A DNA stretch of 64,000 nucleotides from JANSWY01 sp965243755 (GCA_965243755.1 CBDEVW010000003.1:1178001-1242000), one strand, 5' to 3'. Counted from the first letter of the stretch, positions 16,275 to 25,187 are shown. Numbers and translations: made by a program. The notes: generated from the sequence alone by a model not told the origin.

Positions 16275-17930
16275 ATGAAGATCAAATTATTACTGGTCAC
16301 TTTGGTGTGCCTGTATCTGTCATCGTGCTCATCCCCAGAGAAAAAATTCAATGAGCAAAACGAATCCGCCAATCCTCCATTCTTATGGGAAAATGCGAAC
16401 ATCTATTTTATGCTAACAGATAGATTTCACAATGGCGACAGTACCAATGACATTCAATTCAATAGAAAACCTGATGGCGCCACGCTAAGAAGTTTCATGG
16501 GTGGCGATATCAAGGGAGTTACCCAAAAGTTGAAGGAAGGTTATTTTAAGAAGTTGGGTATCAATGCCATTTGGATGACTCCTCCATTTGAGCAAATAAA
16601 AAGCTATACAGATGAAGGTACAGGTAAAACTTATGCCTTTCATGGTTACTGGATCAGAGACTGGACCAATCTTGACCCAAATTTTGGAACTTTCGAGGAA
16701 TATAAAGAAATGGTTGATCTGGCCCATAGTCAGGGGATCAGGATACTGATGGATGTGGTGATTAACCACATTGGTCCTGTCACCGAAGAAGACCCTGTAT
16801 GGCCTAATGAGTGGGTCCGCACATCGCCAAAGTGTACGTACCAGGATTTTGAATCCACAGTCACTTGTACATTAGTGGAGAATTTACCAGACATAAGAAC
16901 TGAAAGTAATGAAAATGTAGCTCTTCCTCCCCAGCTGATTGCCAAATGGCAGGCCGAAGGGCGTTACGAACAGGAAGTAGAAGAACTCGATAAGTTTTTC
17001 GAAAGAACGGGTCTGCCCAGGGCCCCTCGTTTTTACATTATGAAATGGTTAACTGATTATGTCAGAGAATTAGGAATCGACGGATATAGAGTAGATACGG
17101 CAAAGCATACAGAAATTGGCATCTGGTTGGAGTTGTATAGGGAAGCTAAATTGGCTTTTGAAGAATGGAAGAATAATAACCCCGACAAGAAACTGGACGA
17201 TACGGAGTTTTTCATGATGGGTGAGGTCTATGGATATAGTCTAACCCATGAATTACAATTCCCAATGGGGGATACCACAGTGAATTTCTTTGAGAATGGT
17301 TTTAAAAGTTTGATCAACTTTGCCTTTAAATCTGATGCCAGCAAGCCTTACGAAGAAGTGTATCAGCAATATGCCAAGATGCTTAATGAATCCGCACTCA
17401 AGGATTACGGAATTATTAATTATGTTTCATCGCATGATGACGGAGGGCCATTTGATAAGCAAAGGGAGAAAACCTATGAGTCTGCCAATAAAATGCTACT
17501 AGCTCCTGGAGCTTCCCAGGTTTATTATGGTGATGAATCCGGAAGAAGCCTCGATATACCTGGTACAGAAGGAGATGCTACCTTGAGGTCTTTCATGAAT
17601 TGGGAAGATCTTGAAAATAATGAAGAGACAAGGAAACTGTTTAACCATTGGGGTAAACTTGGTCAGTTCAAAATTAAACACCCGGCTCTGGGTGTAGGAA
17701 ACCACGAAATGATTGAGGAAACTCCATACACTTTCTCCAGAATGTATGACAAGAATGGCTATAGTGACAAAGTAGTTGTCTCCATCAATAATGCCGAAGG
17801 GTTGGTCAAAGTAGGCCCTGTTTTTGAAGAAGGCGACAAAGTCACTGATTTCTACTCTGGACAAACTTCAGTGGTTCAGAATGGGTTAGTGAAAATTGAT
17901 AATCCGGGAACTGTCATACTTTTAGAATAA
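16275..17930 (+). CDS. GH13 alpha-amylase family lipoprotein
   Basis: 551 residues. A lipoprotein signal (MKIKLLLVTLVCLYLSSCSS, lipobox LSSC, Cys near residue 19) is followed by a GH13 (beta/alpha)8 barrel: ANIYFMLTDRFHNGD at entry, GINAIWMTPPF, MDVVINHIGPV (region I), GYRVDTAKH (catalytic Asp about 273), MMGEVYGY (acid/base Glu about 316) and NYVSSHDDGG (transition-state Asp about 388). A short C-terminal beta domain ends at VILLE. It should hydrolyse alpha-1,4-glucans in the periplasm or on the outer membrane. It stands alone, without SusC/SusD genes, with an operator-like element upstream and a terminator after it. Confidence 0.9.
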   Translation: MKIKLLLVTLVCLYLSSCSSPEKKFNEQNESANPPFLWENANIYFMLTDRFHNGDSTNDIQFNRKPDGATLRSFMGGDIKGVTQKLKEGYFKKLGINAIWMTPPFEQIKSYTDEGTGKTYAFHGYWIRDWTNLDPNFGTFEEYKEMVDLAHSQGIRILMDVVINHIGPVTEEDPVWPNEWVRTSPKCTYQDFESTVTCTLVENLPDIRTESNENVALPPQLIAKWQAEGRYEQEVEELDKFFERTGLPRAPRFYIMKWLTDYVRELGIDGYRVDTAKHTEIGIWLELYREAKLAFEEWKNNNPDKKLDDTEFFMMGEVYGYSLTHELQFPMGDTTVNFFENGFKSLINFAFKSDASKPYEEVYQQYAKMLNESALKDYGIINYVSSHDDGGPFDKQREKTYESANKMLLAPGASQVYYGDESGRSLDIPGTEGDATLRSFMNWEDLENNEETRKLFNHWGKLGQFKIKHPALGVGNHEMIEETPYTFSRMYDKNGYSDKVVVSINNAEGLVKVGPVFEEGDKVTDFYSGQTSVVQNGLVKIDNPGTVILLE

Positions 17931-17957
17931 GCATTATAGACCAATGATTTTTTAGCG

Positions 17958-17990
17958 AAAAAGGTGCTGCAAAACAGTGCCTTTTTCTAT
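17958..17990 (+). terminator. Intrinsic terminator after the amylase gene
   Basis: A 12-bp stem (17958-17969 with 17975-17986, two G-U pairs) with loop CAAAA and a downstream T-rich stretch. It also shows that a possible GTG start at 17964 of the next gene lies inside a terminator and is not used. Confidence 0.8.
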
Positions 17991-18017
17991 TTTTATCCTA
18001 ACCAACATGAGACAAAG

Positions 18018-18380
18018 ATGAATTTCAATTCAGAAGTAGATGAATTCCTTGAGAAAAAAGGTCATCCGATGACCGCTGAAATTAACGCCGTAAGGGAAAT
18101 CATCCTTTCCACTGATGACCGAATTGAAGAGTGCATTAAATGGAGCAGTCCTACCTTCATGTATAAAGGAAATATTGCTTCATTTTTTATGAATGCCAAG
18201 AAGTTTGTCAGTCTCATGTTCCACAAAGGCGCTATGATCCCTGATGAATCGGGACTGTTGCAGGGAGATGGCAAAGAATCAAGAGTTGCACGATTTCAGG
18301 ATCTGGAAGACATTAAAAGTAAATCTAATAATCTGCAAGAAGTAATTCGTCAATGGATTAATATTCAGGATGGTAATTGA
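18018..18380 (+). CDS. DUF1801 (YdhG-like) domain protein
   Basis: 120 residues from the ATG at 18018 (MNFNSEVDEFLEKKGHP). It fits the small DUF1801 alpha/beta family: an N-terminal helix, the segment EINAVREIILSTDDRIEECI, then KWSSPTFMYKGNIASFF, and the core strand KKFVSLMFHKGAMIPD. The C-terminal helix region ENIKSKSNN-like is followed by VIRQWINIQ. The molecular function of the family is not established, although relatives bind small ligands or act as chaperone-like proteins. Cytoplasmic. It ends three bases before the convergent Wzi-like gene. Confidence 0.75.
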   Translation: MNFNSEVDEFLEKKGHPMTAEINAVREIILSTDDRIEECIKWSSPTFMYKGNIASFFMNAKKFVSLMFHKGAMIPDESGLLQGDGKESRVARFQDLEDIKSKSNNLQEVIRQWINIQDGN

Positions 18381-18383
18381 TAT

Positions 18384-19946
18384 TTAGCGAAATTGCATCC
18401 GCTTTTCCTGATCCAAAAAATACTTCAAATATACCTTCCCATAAAGATTCACACGATCATTATCCGGTCTGAAATACATACTAAACCGATAGCTAAGTTT
18501 TGAATCAAACCCGTATCCTACTTTTTCATTCCTTTTATACCATTTAAATCCGAGTGTATACTCAACATCATGTTTATTGATTTTTTCAAGATTATTGGGT
18601 ACCGCTAAAAAGAAATAATCCTCATTAAATCTGATACGTTGTAAATTTACTCCTGCAAAACCATCATTTCTAACCCAATTAAGGTTAATAAAATCGGTGA
18701 CAGCCCCTGGCCCAACTCCGGCACCTAATAACTGCCCATCATGAGTATATCCTTGTCGAACAAGATGGTGAGAATAGTAGGGTGGATTGGCTCTATATAA
18801 ATAAGATTGATAACGAGCCAGAAATGTATGTTCATAAGAAATATGAAAATCTGATTTCGCCAATGAAAAAACTTTATCAAAACCTAGTGAGTAAGCTCTG
18901 CTGTGTTCAAACTCTTGCAATAGCCTTCTGAATGAACCATTGAAATCGTTGCGGGCGAACTCAAAAAATATCCTGAAATCATTTTCAGGAAAGTCCCAGT
19001 TTACAAAAACTGAAGCCAATTGATCATAAGCATCATTGGTATTGATCAGCGTATCTCCATTTTCGATCACAACACTTTCATCAGCAATGTAAAACATAGA
19101 ATACAGGTCCTTGTGATCAAAATATTCAGCGTTTTTATAGAGTGCTTTATGAAACCCTATGGTTAAATTTCTATAATAAGGTATGCTGTACCCCATTGAG
19201 AGAGCATTAAAATATCTTCTATCATTCGTTGATAGCGTATCAAAAAAATCTGATTCTTTCAATAAACCGTATATCAATTGTAATTCCAAGCCTCCCAAAT
19301 CAGTACTTTTGTACCTCAATGGAAGTATTTCATTGGTTCCAAGATTAATATGTGGAAAACCACCTCCATTATTTGACATGAGGATTGAATGATGACTGGA
19401 AGGCCCTAATGTGAAATTATTGAATCCAATAGCGGCCTGAAGATACCTTTTCCTAAACGCTATCTCAGTTTGTCCTAAATTGAATTTGTAGAAACTATCA
19501 TCACCATACCTTTGGACAAAATCAATTCCCCGGCCAAATGCAAACTGATAATTGTAAGGGTTTGACCCATTACCTACCTGAGCAAGATCAAATGTACGGT
19601 TCTGGGACCAAAATAATGATGGGAAAAAAGTTACATTGAATGCTTTCTCTTTGAACTGAAAGCCAAACCACAACTCATTAGTCAGACCCTTTCCTTTCCA
19701 TATTGGACCATCATTGAATGACCTGCTGTAGGTGGTATTCAAACTGGATGCCATTTCCAGTTCTAAAAAATTAAAATAATTTCCGCTGTTGTACGAAATA
19801 CCTGACTGAAAGGTCCTGAATTGTATAGTATCCTCAGCTATTCGGGCATACAAAGATCTTTCCTGATTTAAAAGGCTTATTTGTGAATAGCTATTTTGAT
19901 TGATAAATAAACAACTGATAATCAACAAAATAAGAATAGCTCTCAT
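18384..19946 (-). CDS. Wzi-like capsule assembly outer-membrane protein
   Basis: About 520 residues from the ATG at 19946 (MRAILILLIISCLFINQNSY, signal peptide). It is rich in aromatic, alternating strands typical of an outer-membrane beta-barrel and ends in charged-aromatic strands (YGKVYLKYFLDQEKRMQFR). The stretch HHSILMSNNGGGFPHINLG resembles the hallmark 'SNN-x-PFP' region of the Wzi family, which binds capsule or exopolysaccharide at the cell surface. The gene begins two bases after the stop of the glycosyltransferase gene, so the two are co-transcribed, which supports a surface-polysaccharide role. The Wzi assignment rests on one motif and the barrel pattern. Confidence 0.65.
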   Translation of the reverse strand: MRAILILLIISCLFINQNSYSQISLLNQERSLYARIAEDTIQFRTFQSGISYNSGNYFNFLELEMASSLNTTYSRSFNDGPIWKGKGLTNELWFGFQFKEKAFNVTFFPSLFWSQNRTFDLAQVGNGSNPYNYQFAFGRGIDFVQRYGDDSFYKFNLGQTEIAFRKRYLQAAIGFNNFTLGPSSHHSILMSNNGGGFPHINLGTNEILPLRYKSTDLGGLELQLIYGLLKESDFFDTLSTNDRRYFNALSMGYSIPYYRNLTIGFHKALYKNAEYFDHKDLYSMFYIADESVVIENGDTLINTNDAYDQLASVFVNWDFPENDFRIFFEFARNDFNGSFRRLLQEFEHSRAYSLGFDKVFSLAKSDFHISYEHTFLARYQSYLYRANPPYYSHHLVRQGYTHDGQLLGAGVGPGAVTDFINLNWVRNDGFAGVNLQRIRFNEDYFFLAVPNNLEKINKHDVEYTLGFKWYKRNEKVGYGFDSKLSYRFSMYFRPDNDRVNLYGKVYLKYFLDQEKRMQFR

Positions 19947-19948
19947 GG

Positions 19949-20680
19949 TCAATTAATTTGACTACCCCCAAAATACATCTTGGCATAACTATTTCTCAAT
20001 TCTTCCCAATTGTTGATTTGAGAAAGAGCCATTTCACCCTTCCCTCCTTCCAATTCAGTCACCATCCCATTTAAAGCCCCGGTAACCAAATGGTGACCAA
20101 GCTTTTTGTCAGACAAAAAACTACTCACAAAAATATCATCACTATATTCTATCTCCTTGGTGAAAACCGGAAAGTTTTCCAGGTCTTTTTTCATACACAT
20201 TATTAGCCGTCCCTTCAACACATCAACCGTTTTAGTTTTACTTGGCAATGTGATATGTTTGGCCCCTTTATACACTCTTAATTTACGTAAAGACTTTTGA
20301 AAATCAGATGGGTAATAGCTTAAGTCAGATCCAAGACGAACACCAGCAAAGCCAATAGCCCTGCCTTTTTCATAATTCTTGCTCAACTCATCGATCAGGA
20401 TTTCCAGACTTTGTGATGATTCCAGTAAAAAGTCATCATCGTGCGTCATTATATAAGGTGTGTTGGTATAAGCAACCATGCTCCACCTGGGCCAGCATCG
20501 AAGATTCTTACTTGAGTTGATTACCAAATCCACCCGATGGTCTTGAAATGGCTTTTCCGAGTTGTTCCATAAGAAAATTTTGCAGGGTACCGTTTGCTCT
20601 TTCAGGGATTCAATTATTCTTGGAATATTTTGCTCCCTCTTATAATTCATCAACAGTACCGTTACCTTTGGATCAGTCAT
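19949..20680 (-). CDS. Glycosyltransferase (GT-A fold)
   Basis: 243 residues, no signal peptide. The N-terminus VTVLLMNYKREQNIPRIIES is the nucleotide-sugar-binding strand-helix of GT-A enzymes. The metal-binding DxD-type motif is MTHDDDFLL (about residue 78). A later acidic site, EIEYSDDIFVSSFL (about 190-203), could be the catalytic ED. It resembles the exostosin/GT64-like or GT2-like enzymes. It would transfer a sugar from a UDP- or GDP-donor in the cytoplasm. It lies between arsC/spx and the Wzi-like gene, and pairs best with the latter in surface polysaccharide work. The donor and acceptor are unknown. Confidence 0.75.
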   Translation of the reverse strand: MTDPKVTVLLMNYKREQNIPRIIESLKEQTVPCKIFLWNNSEKPFQDHRVDLVINSSKNLRCWPRWSMVAYTNTPYIMTHDDDFLLESSQSLEILIDELSKNYEKGRAIGFAGVRLGSDLSYYPSDFQKSLRKLRVYKGAKHITLPSKTKTVDVLKGRLIMCMKKDLENFPVFTKEIEYSDDIFVSSFLSDKKLGHHLVTGALNGMVTELEGGKGEMALSQINNWEELRNSYAKMYFGGSQIN

Positions 20681-20727
20681 ATCGGGCGCAAAACTAGTGT
20701 AATTGAATCAATCCAGAGAAAGTTACC

Positions 20728-21072
20728 TTACAATATTTCCAACACCTGCTCGGGAGGTCTGCCTACAGCCGCTTTATTAGCTTTTACAACAATGGGCCGC
20801 TCAATTAGAATGGGGTTTTCAATCATCGCCTGAATCCATTCATCATCCGATAGGTCTTTGCCTTTGTAGGATTCTTTGTAAATTTTTTCCCCTTTCCTAA
20901 TGATGTCAAATGGTTTCAGTCCTAGTTTATCAATAATTGCCTTCAGCTCTTCAAAAGACGGGCAATATTTTAAATACTCAACTACCTGAACATTCTCACC
21001 TCTTTCATTCAAAATTTTAAGGGTCTCCCTGCTTTTGCCGCATCTTGGGTTATGATAAATTACTGTGCTCAT
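20728..21072 (-). CDS. arsC: ArsC/Spx family thioredoxin-fold protein
   Basis: 114 residues, the normal length for glutaredoxin-dependent arsenate reductase. The catalytic cysteine is in YHNPRCGKSRETLKIL (Cys11-type with Lys and Arg), followed by VVEYLKYCPSFEELKAIID and IENPILIERPIVV, the family's substrate-loop arginine segment. It reduces arsenate or acts as a related thiol oxidoreductase. It starts two bases after the stop of hslV, so it is co-transcribed with it. No other arsenic gene is present, so detoxification of arsenate is not certain and a YffB/Spx-like role is possible. Confidence 0.82.
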   Translation of the reverse strand: MSTVIYHNPRCGKSRETLKILNERGENVQVVEYLKYCPSFEELKAIIDKLGLKPFDIIRKGEKIYKESYKGKDLSDDEWIQAMIENPILIERPIVVKANKAAVGRPPEQVLEIL

Positions 21073-21074
21073 GA

Positions 21075-21614
21075 TTAGTCAATTTTTTCTATTACAAGGT
21101 TGTGGTTGGTATAGATACAAATATCTGCAGCAATTGAGAGACTTTCCCTCACAATATCCTCTGCTGTCAATTCTGAAGCATGTTTCTTCAATGCTATAGC
21201 GGCAGATTGCGCATACATGCTACCAGAACCTATGGTAGCAATTCCATTGTCTGGTTCAAGTACGTCACCTGTCCCTGATACAATAAGTACTTCTTCCCTG
21301 TTGGCTACTATCAACATGGCTTCCAGTCTACGCAGGTAGCGGTCCATGCGCCAGTCCTTGGCCAATTCTATGGCTGCTCTTTTCATGTTGCCACCATAAG
21401 TACTTAGCTTTTCATCGAACCTTTCCAATAACGTGAATGCATCTGCTGTCGACCCTGCGAAACCAGTTACAATTTTACCATCCTGAAGTTTCCGGATCTT
21501 TTTAACATTACTTTTTGCAACAGTATTTCCCATGGTAGCCTGACCATCAGCCCCAATGGCCACCTGCCCATTATGAACTACCGCACAAACAGTAGTTGAT
21601 TTAATTTTTGTCAT
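21075..21614 (-). CDS. hslV: ATP-dependent protease proteolytic subunit HslV (ClpQ)
   Basis: 179 residues. The N-terminal propeptide MTKIKS precedes the catalytic threonine in TTVCAVVHNG (Thr7, the new N-terminus after processing). Other motifs fit HslV: IGADGQATMGNTVAKSNVKK, VTGFAGSTADAFTLLERF, IATIGSGSMYAQSAAIAL and ENIV-like DIVRESLSIAADICIYTN. The protein forms double six-membered rings that degrade proteins unfolded by HslU. hslU is not in the window. It is the first gene of a leftward unit running into arsC; the preceding terminator at 21691-21719 separates it from the E2 gene. Confidence 0.95.
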   Translation of the reverse strand: MTKIKSTTVCAVVHNGQVAIGADGQATMGNTVAKSNVKKIRKLQDGKIVTGFAGSTADAFTLLERFDEKLSTYGGNMKRAAIELAKDWRMDRYLRRLEAMLIVANREEVLIVSGTGDVLEPDNGIATIGSGSMYAQSAAIALKKHASELTAEDIVRESLSIAADICIYTNHNLVIEKID

Positions 21615-21690
21615 ATTTTCGAATTAATACTTCTCTCGCCATCAATGATTATTCCAAAATACTAAATTGAGACAATCTGTCAGGAGAAAC

Positions 21691-21719
21691 AAAAAATCCC
21701 GACATTGTGTGCCGGGATT
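21691..21719 (-). terminator. Intrinsic terminator for the pyruvate dehydrogenase E2 gene
   Basis: On the minus strand, AATCCCGGCA pairs with TGTCGGGATT (one G-U pair) around a 5-base loop and runs into TTTTTT. It lies 20 bases past the E2 stop. Confidence 0.85.
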
Positions 21720-21739
21720 CCAATATTATTAATCTGCTT

Positions 21740-23374
21740 TTACACTAAAATCCGCACTGGATCCTCTAACAATGATTTCAAAGTTTTAAGGAATGCAGCT
21801 GCTGAAGCGCCATCAACAGCCCTGTGATCACTGGAAAGTGTTACTTTCATCACATTCCCGGGCACCAACTGTCCATTCTTCACCACAGCAGTCTCTTTGA
21901 TTCCACCAACTGCCAAAATACAAGCTTCCGGAGGATTGATAATCGCAGTAAAATCTTCTACCCCAAACATGCCAAGGTTGGAAATTGAAAAAGTTCCACC
22001 CTCATAGTCTGACGGCTGCAACTTTTTATCCTTCGCTTTTTGACCGTAATCTTTAATCTCAGCAGAAATGTGTGAAAGCGACTTATTATCTGCAAACCTC
22101 ACAACTGGTACTACCAATCCATCTGGGATTGCAACTGCAATACCGATGTTTATGTGCTGATTTTTAACTATTTTATCTCCTCTCCATGATACATTAACAT
22201 CTAAATGTTGTCTCAGAGCAGCTGCAGTAGCCTTTACCACCATGTCATTAAATGAAATCTTCACCGGGGAAATTTCATTTAAGCTCTTTCTTGCCTCGAT
22301 AGCTTTGTCCATATTGATTTCCATGGACACGTAGAAATGTGGCGCACTGAATTTACTTTCAGACAATCTTTTGGCAATTGTTTTCCGCATTTGTGAAACC
22401 GGCACTTCTTCAACCCGCTCTTCGCCAACTACCTGTGGCAGAACCACCCCAGCATCTTTACTTGCCGATGAAGATTCCGTAGAAGCAGCGGTTGGTGTGT
22501 AGTTCTCTACATCTCTTTTAATAATTCTCCCTCCTTCTCCTGATCCGGGAATTGCAGCAATATCGTAACCTTTTTCTGCAGCTAACTTTTTAGCCAGTGG
22601 AGAGGCCAGAATCCTTCCGTTTGAAGAAGATTTGGTAACTGGCGTAGCAGAACCTGAAGGAGCACTTGCCTGAGCTGCTGGCTGCTCTGGCGCTGACTTA
22701 GGTGCTGGTGCTGAAGCAGGGCTTCCTCCTTTCGCTTTTGATTCATGTGCCTTAATAAGCGTCTCATAATCTGCTCCTTTCTCCCCTATGATTGCGATGA
22801 TTCCATCTACCGGAACACTTTCACCTGCACCTTTGGCGATGTATAACAACACGCCATCATTATAGGACTCCAGCTCCATGGTAGCTTTATCAGTCTCTAC
22901 CTCGGCCAAAATATCACCCGAGCTCACTGTGTCTCCAACCTCTTTAAGCCAGGAAGCAATGACACCTTCTTCCATGGTGTCACTCATTTTTGGCATGGTG
23001 ATCACTTCGGCGTTGATGCCGGAAGTATCAATATCTTCTGTAGGAGCATCATCTGTAGTTTCCTGTGCAGCCTGCTCTTCAGGTGCACTGGATTCACCAG
23101 ACTCAATTCCTGATATCAAATCATCAATGTTTTCTCCTTTTTCACCAATAATTGCAATGATTCCATCTACCGGAGCGGCTTCTTTTTCCTTCACTCCAAT
23201 ATATAATAAGGTACCATCCTCATAGGATTCAAGTTCCATGGTTGCCTTATCCGTCTCTACTTCTGCCAGGATATCTCCTGATGCTACGGTATCTCCTTCT
23301 TTTTTCAGCCAGGATGCAATGACACCTTCTTCCATTGTGTCACTCATTTTTGGCATTCTGATCACTTCAGCCAT
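21740..23374 (-). CDS. pdhC: Pyruvate dehydrogenase E2, dihydrolipoamide acetyltransferase
   Basis: 544 residues. Two N-terminal lipoyl domains (about 1-80 and 122-200) each carry the lipoylated lysine in ETDKATMELES. An Ala/Pro/Ser-rich linker follows, then the E1/E3-binding domain (about 250-290; ASPLAKKLAAEKGYDIA, GSGEGGRIIKRDVE) and the catalytic core (about 310-544), with the active site SSDHRAVDGASAAAF (His about 517). It transfers acetyl groups from lipoamide to CoA in the pyruvate dehydrogenase complex. It stands alone, with its own promoter-like sequence and terminator. A branched-chain or 2-oxoglutarate E2 is less likely because of the paired lipoyl domains. Confidence 0.93.
   Translation of the reverse strand: MAEVIRMPKMSDTMEEGVIASWLKKEGDTVASGDILAEVETDKATMELESYEDGTLLYIGVKEKEAAPVDGIIAIIGEKGENIDDLISGIESGESSAPEEQAAQETTDDAPTEDIDTSGINAEVITMPKMSDTMEEGVIASWLKEVGDTVSSGDILAEVETDKATMELESYNDGVLLYIAKGAGESVPVDGIIAIIGEKGADYETLIKAHESKAKGGSPASAPAPKSAPEQPAAQASAPSGSATPVTKSSSNGRILASPLAKKLAAEKGYDIAAIPGSGEGGRIIKRDVENYTPTAASTESSSASKDAGVVLPQVVGEERVEEVPVSQMRKTIAKRLSESKFSAPHFYVSMEINMDKAIEARKSLNEISPVKISFNDMVVKATAAALRQHLDVNVSWRGDKIVKNQHINIGIAVAIPDGLVVPVVRFADNKSLSHISAEIKDYGQKAKDKKLQPSDYEGGTFSISNLGMFGVEDFTAIINPPEACILAVGGIKETAVVKNGQLVPGNVMKVTLSSDHRAVDGASAAAFLKTLKSLLEDPVRILV
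22780..23374 (-). repeat. Duplicated lipoyl-domain coding segments
   Basis: Two copies about 363 bases apart encode the lipoyl domains. Stretches such as GCAATGACACCTTCTTCCAT recur exactly (near 22960 and 23320), so the duplication is recent or kept similar by conversion. Confidence 0.85.
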
Positions 23375-23409
23375 TTACAATTAGTATTACGATTAATTAG
23401 GATTTTGGT

Positions 23410-23440
23410 CAAATTTAGTCCAGAGGTCTATAAGAACCAA
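23410..23440 (-). promoter_or_regulatory. Candidate Bacteroidota promoter of the E2 gene
   Basis: Minus strand: TTG at 23440-23438, 20 bases, then TAAATTTG at 23417-23410, matching TTG-N17-23-TAnnTTTG. It leaves a leader of about 30 bases before the ATG. Confidence 0.5.
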
Positions 23441-23513
23441 CAATAGAACCTTGAATTAATTGGAATAATTGCAATAAAACCATACAATTACACTCAGGAA
23501 TGCAAATGAAGAT

Positions 23514-24473
23514 ATGCCTGTAGAATACAATGATTCTTATACACCTCCCAGATGGCTTTTTGAAGGTCACTTACAAACCATTTATCCTGGCCTGCTTAGA
23601 AAGTTTAATAACCCCTATTCCTTCAAAAAGCAAAGAATCGAAACAAAGGACGGTGACTTCCTGGATCTGGACTGGTTCAATCAAAACTCGAACAAACTGG
23701 TAATTATCTCTCATGGTCTGGAGGGCAGTAGCGACAGACCATATATGAAGGGAGCATCCAAGATTTGCCTTGATCACCATATGGATGTAATTGCGTGGAA
23801 TTTCCGGGGGTGTAGTGGCGAACTAAATAAAAAAGCACGATTTTACCACAGTGGAGCAACAGATGACCTGGAAACAGTAATCCAGTGGGCTGCTTCTCTT
23901 AATCAATATAACGAGATAATGCTGGTGGGATTTAGCCTGGGTGGCAACCTTACTTTGAAATACCTGGGTGAAGAGGGGACCGTCAAACCATCCACCATCA
24001 AAAAGGCCATGGTTTTCTCCGTACCTTTCGACCTCAAAGCCGGATCCCTCAATCTGAACAAATTATCAAACTATGCCTATTCCAGAAGATTTCTAAAATC
24101 CATGACCAGAAAGATCATAGATAAGTCAAAGGTGATTCCTGAAATCTCCGATAAGCATCTTGCCGGAATCAAGACATTGTATGAGTTTGATGAGAAATAT
24201 ACCGCGCCGTTACATGGTTTCCTAAACGCAGAGGATTATTACAAAAAATGCAGTGCAATCAATTTTGTAGATCATATTGAAGTTGAAACAAGAATTGTTA
24301 ACGCGTTGAATGACCCATTACTTCCACCAGAGTGCCTGAATGGCGAACCTTTTAAAAACAACAAATGGGTAACCCTTGAAATCACTTCGCACGGTGGTCA
24401 TTGTGGATTTCCCACTTTTGGGGGTGACGAATATTACTGGTCCGAAAAACATCTTATTGCATTCCTTAAATGA
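23514..24473 (+). CDS. YheT-family alpha/beta hydrolase
   Basis: 319 residues with the YheT/ABHD1-3 layout. The N-terminal family signature YTPPRWLFEGHLQTIYPGLL is followed by the oxyanion region VIISHGLEGSSDRPY, the cap element WNFRGCSGELN, the nucleophile elbow LVGFSLGGNLTLKYLGEEG (Ser about 141) and the catalytic histidine in TSHGGHCGFPTFGG (about 296). It probably cleaves an ester in the cytoplasm; the substrate is unknown. Its stop overlaps the next gene's start as ATGA, so the SRAP-like gene is translationally coupled to it. Confidence 0.88.
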   Translation: MPVEYNDSYTPPRWLFEGHLQTIYPGLLRKFNNPYSFKKQRIETKDGDFLDLDWFNQNSNKLVIISHGLEGSSDRPYMKGASKICLDHHMDVIAWNFRGCSGELNKKARFYHSGATDDLETVIQWAASLNQYNEIMLVGFSLGGNLTLKYLGEEGTVKPSTIKKAMVFSVPFDLKAGSLNLNKLSNYAYSRRFLKSMTRKIIDKSKVIPEISDKHLAGIKTLYEFDEKYTAPLHGFLNAEDYYKKCSAINFVDHIEVETRIVNALNDPLLPPECLNGEPFKNNKWVTLEITSHGGHCGFPTFGGDEYYWSEKHLIAFLK

Positions 24474-25165
24474 TCGATAAATATACCCTTCATAACACCC
24501 CCGAAGAATTCGGCCAGTTTTTAGACATTAAGATATCCGAAGACTATGTTCCAACCTATAATGCATTTCCAACCCGGAAGATGCCAATAATCACCAATGA
24601 AAACCCAGCAGAAGTCTCCTATTTTTATTGGGGACAAACACCGCAGTGGAGCAATAACAAAAAGCTTAGTTCGAGATATTATAATGTGCCTGTTGATCAG
24701 TTAACTCAAAAAAATGCTTATAAAAATGCCTTCAAAAACACGCGCTGTGTCGTTCCAATGTCTGGGTTTTATCTGTGGAAGAAGGTTGGCAAGAAAACGG
24801 TGATTCCCCACTATTATTACCAGTCAAATCATGAAGTCATGGCAGCTGCGGGAATTTGGGAAGAATACACCGATTTTGAAGAACATCAGTATTTCACATT
24901 CAATCTGATCATTAAAACCAATGATAGTGACCAAATGTCAGACATGGTCCAACCGATAATTTTGAAGAAAGAGGCCCTCAACACCTGGCTTTCCCGGGAG
25001 TCTGATCCTGAAATATTAGAAAAATTGATCTCGGAAAATTCCAATATTTCATTACATTCGCATACAGTGTCTCCATTAATTGGAAGAGTTGATATTGATA
25101 ACTCTACACTCATCGCACACCAACCACCATCCGACCAGCATGGTAATTTCACCCTGTTTGGTTAG
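24470..25165 (+). CDS. SRAP-family (YedK/HMCES-like) protein lacking the catalytic residues
   Basis: 231 residues aligned along their length with the SRAP family. Corresponding blocks include YNAFPTRKMPII (YNxAPtxxxp), YFYWGQTPQW (WGLIPxW), CVVPMSGFYLWKK (CixPadGFYEWkk) and VSPLIGRVDID (VS..VnNv.nd). Active enzymes start MCGR, where Cys2 crosslinks to abasic sites, and use an Asn, a Glu (GFYEW) and a His (IHdRMP). Here position 2 is Ile, GFYEW is GFYLW (Leu102), the Asn position is Ser, and the His position reads MSDMVQP. It probably cannot form the usual DNA-protein crosslink. It could still bind abasic or single-stranded DNA. Coupled by ATGA to yheT. Confidence 0.75.
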   Translation: MIDKYTLHNTPEEFGQFLDIKISEDYVPTYNAFPTRKMPIITNENPAEVSYFYWGQTPQWSNNKKLSSRYYNVPVDQLTQKNAYKNAFKNTRCVVPMSGFYLWKKVGKKTVIPHYYYQSNHEVMAAAGIWEEYTDFEEHQYFTFNLIIKTNDSDQMSDMVQPIILKKEALNTWLSRESDPEILEKLISENSNISLHSHTVSPLIGRVDIDNSTLIAHQPPSDQHGNFTLFG

Positions 25166-25187
25166 AAATTAGCAACTATACAGGTAC

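Noticed and set aside
16275..17930. A starch utilisation (Sus-type) locus
   Set aside because: No SusC/SusD pair or regulator accompanies the amylase; it stands alone.
20728..21072. An arsenic resistance locus around arsC
   Set aside because: No arsR, arsB/acr3 or other arsenic gene is present; the protein may be a Spx/YffB-like oxidoreductase.
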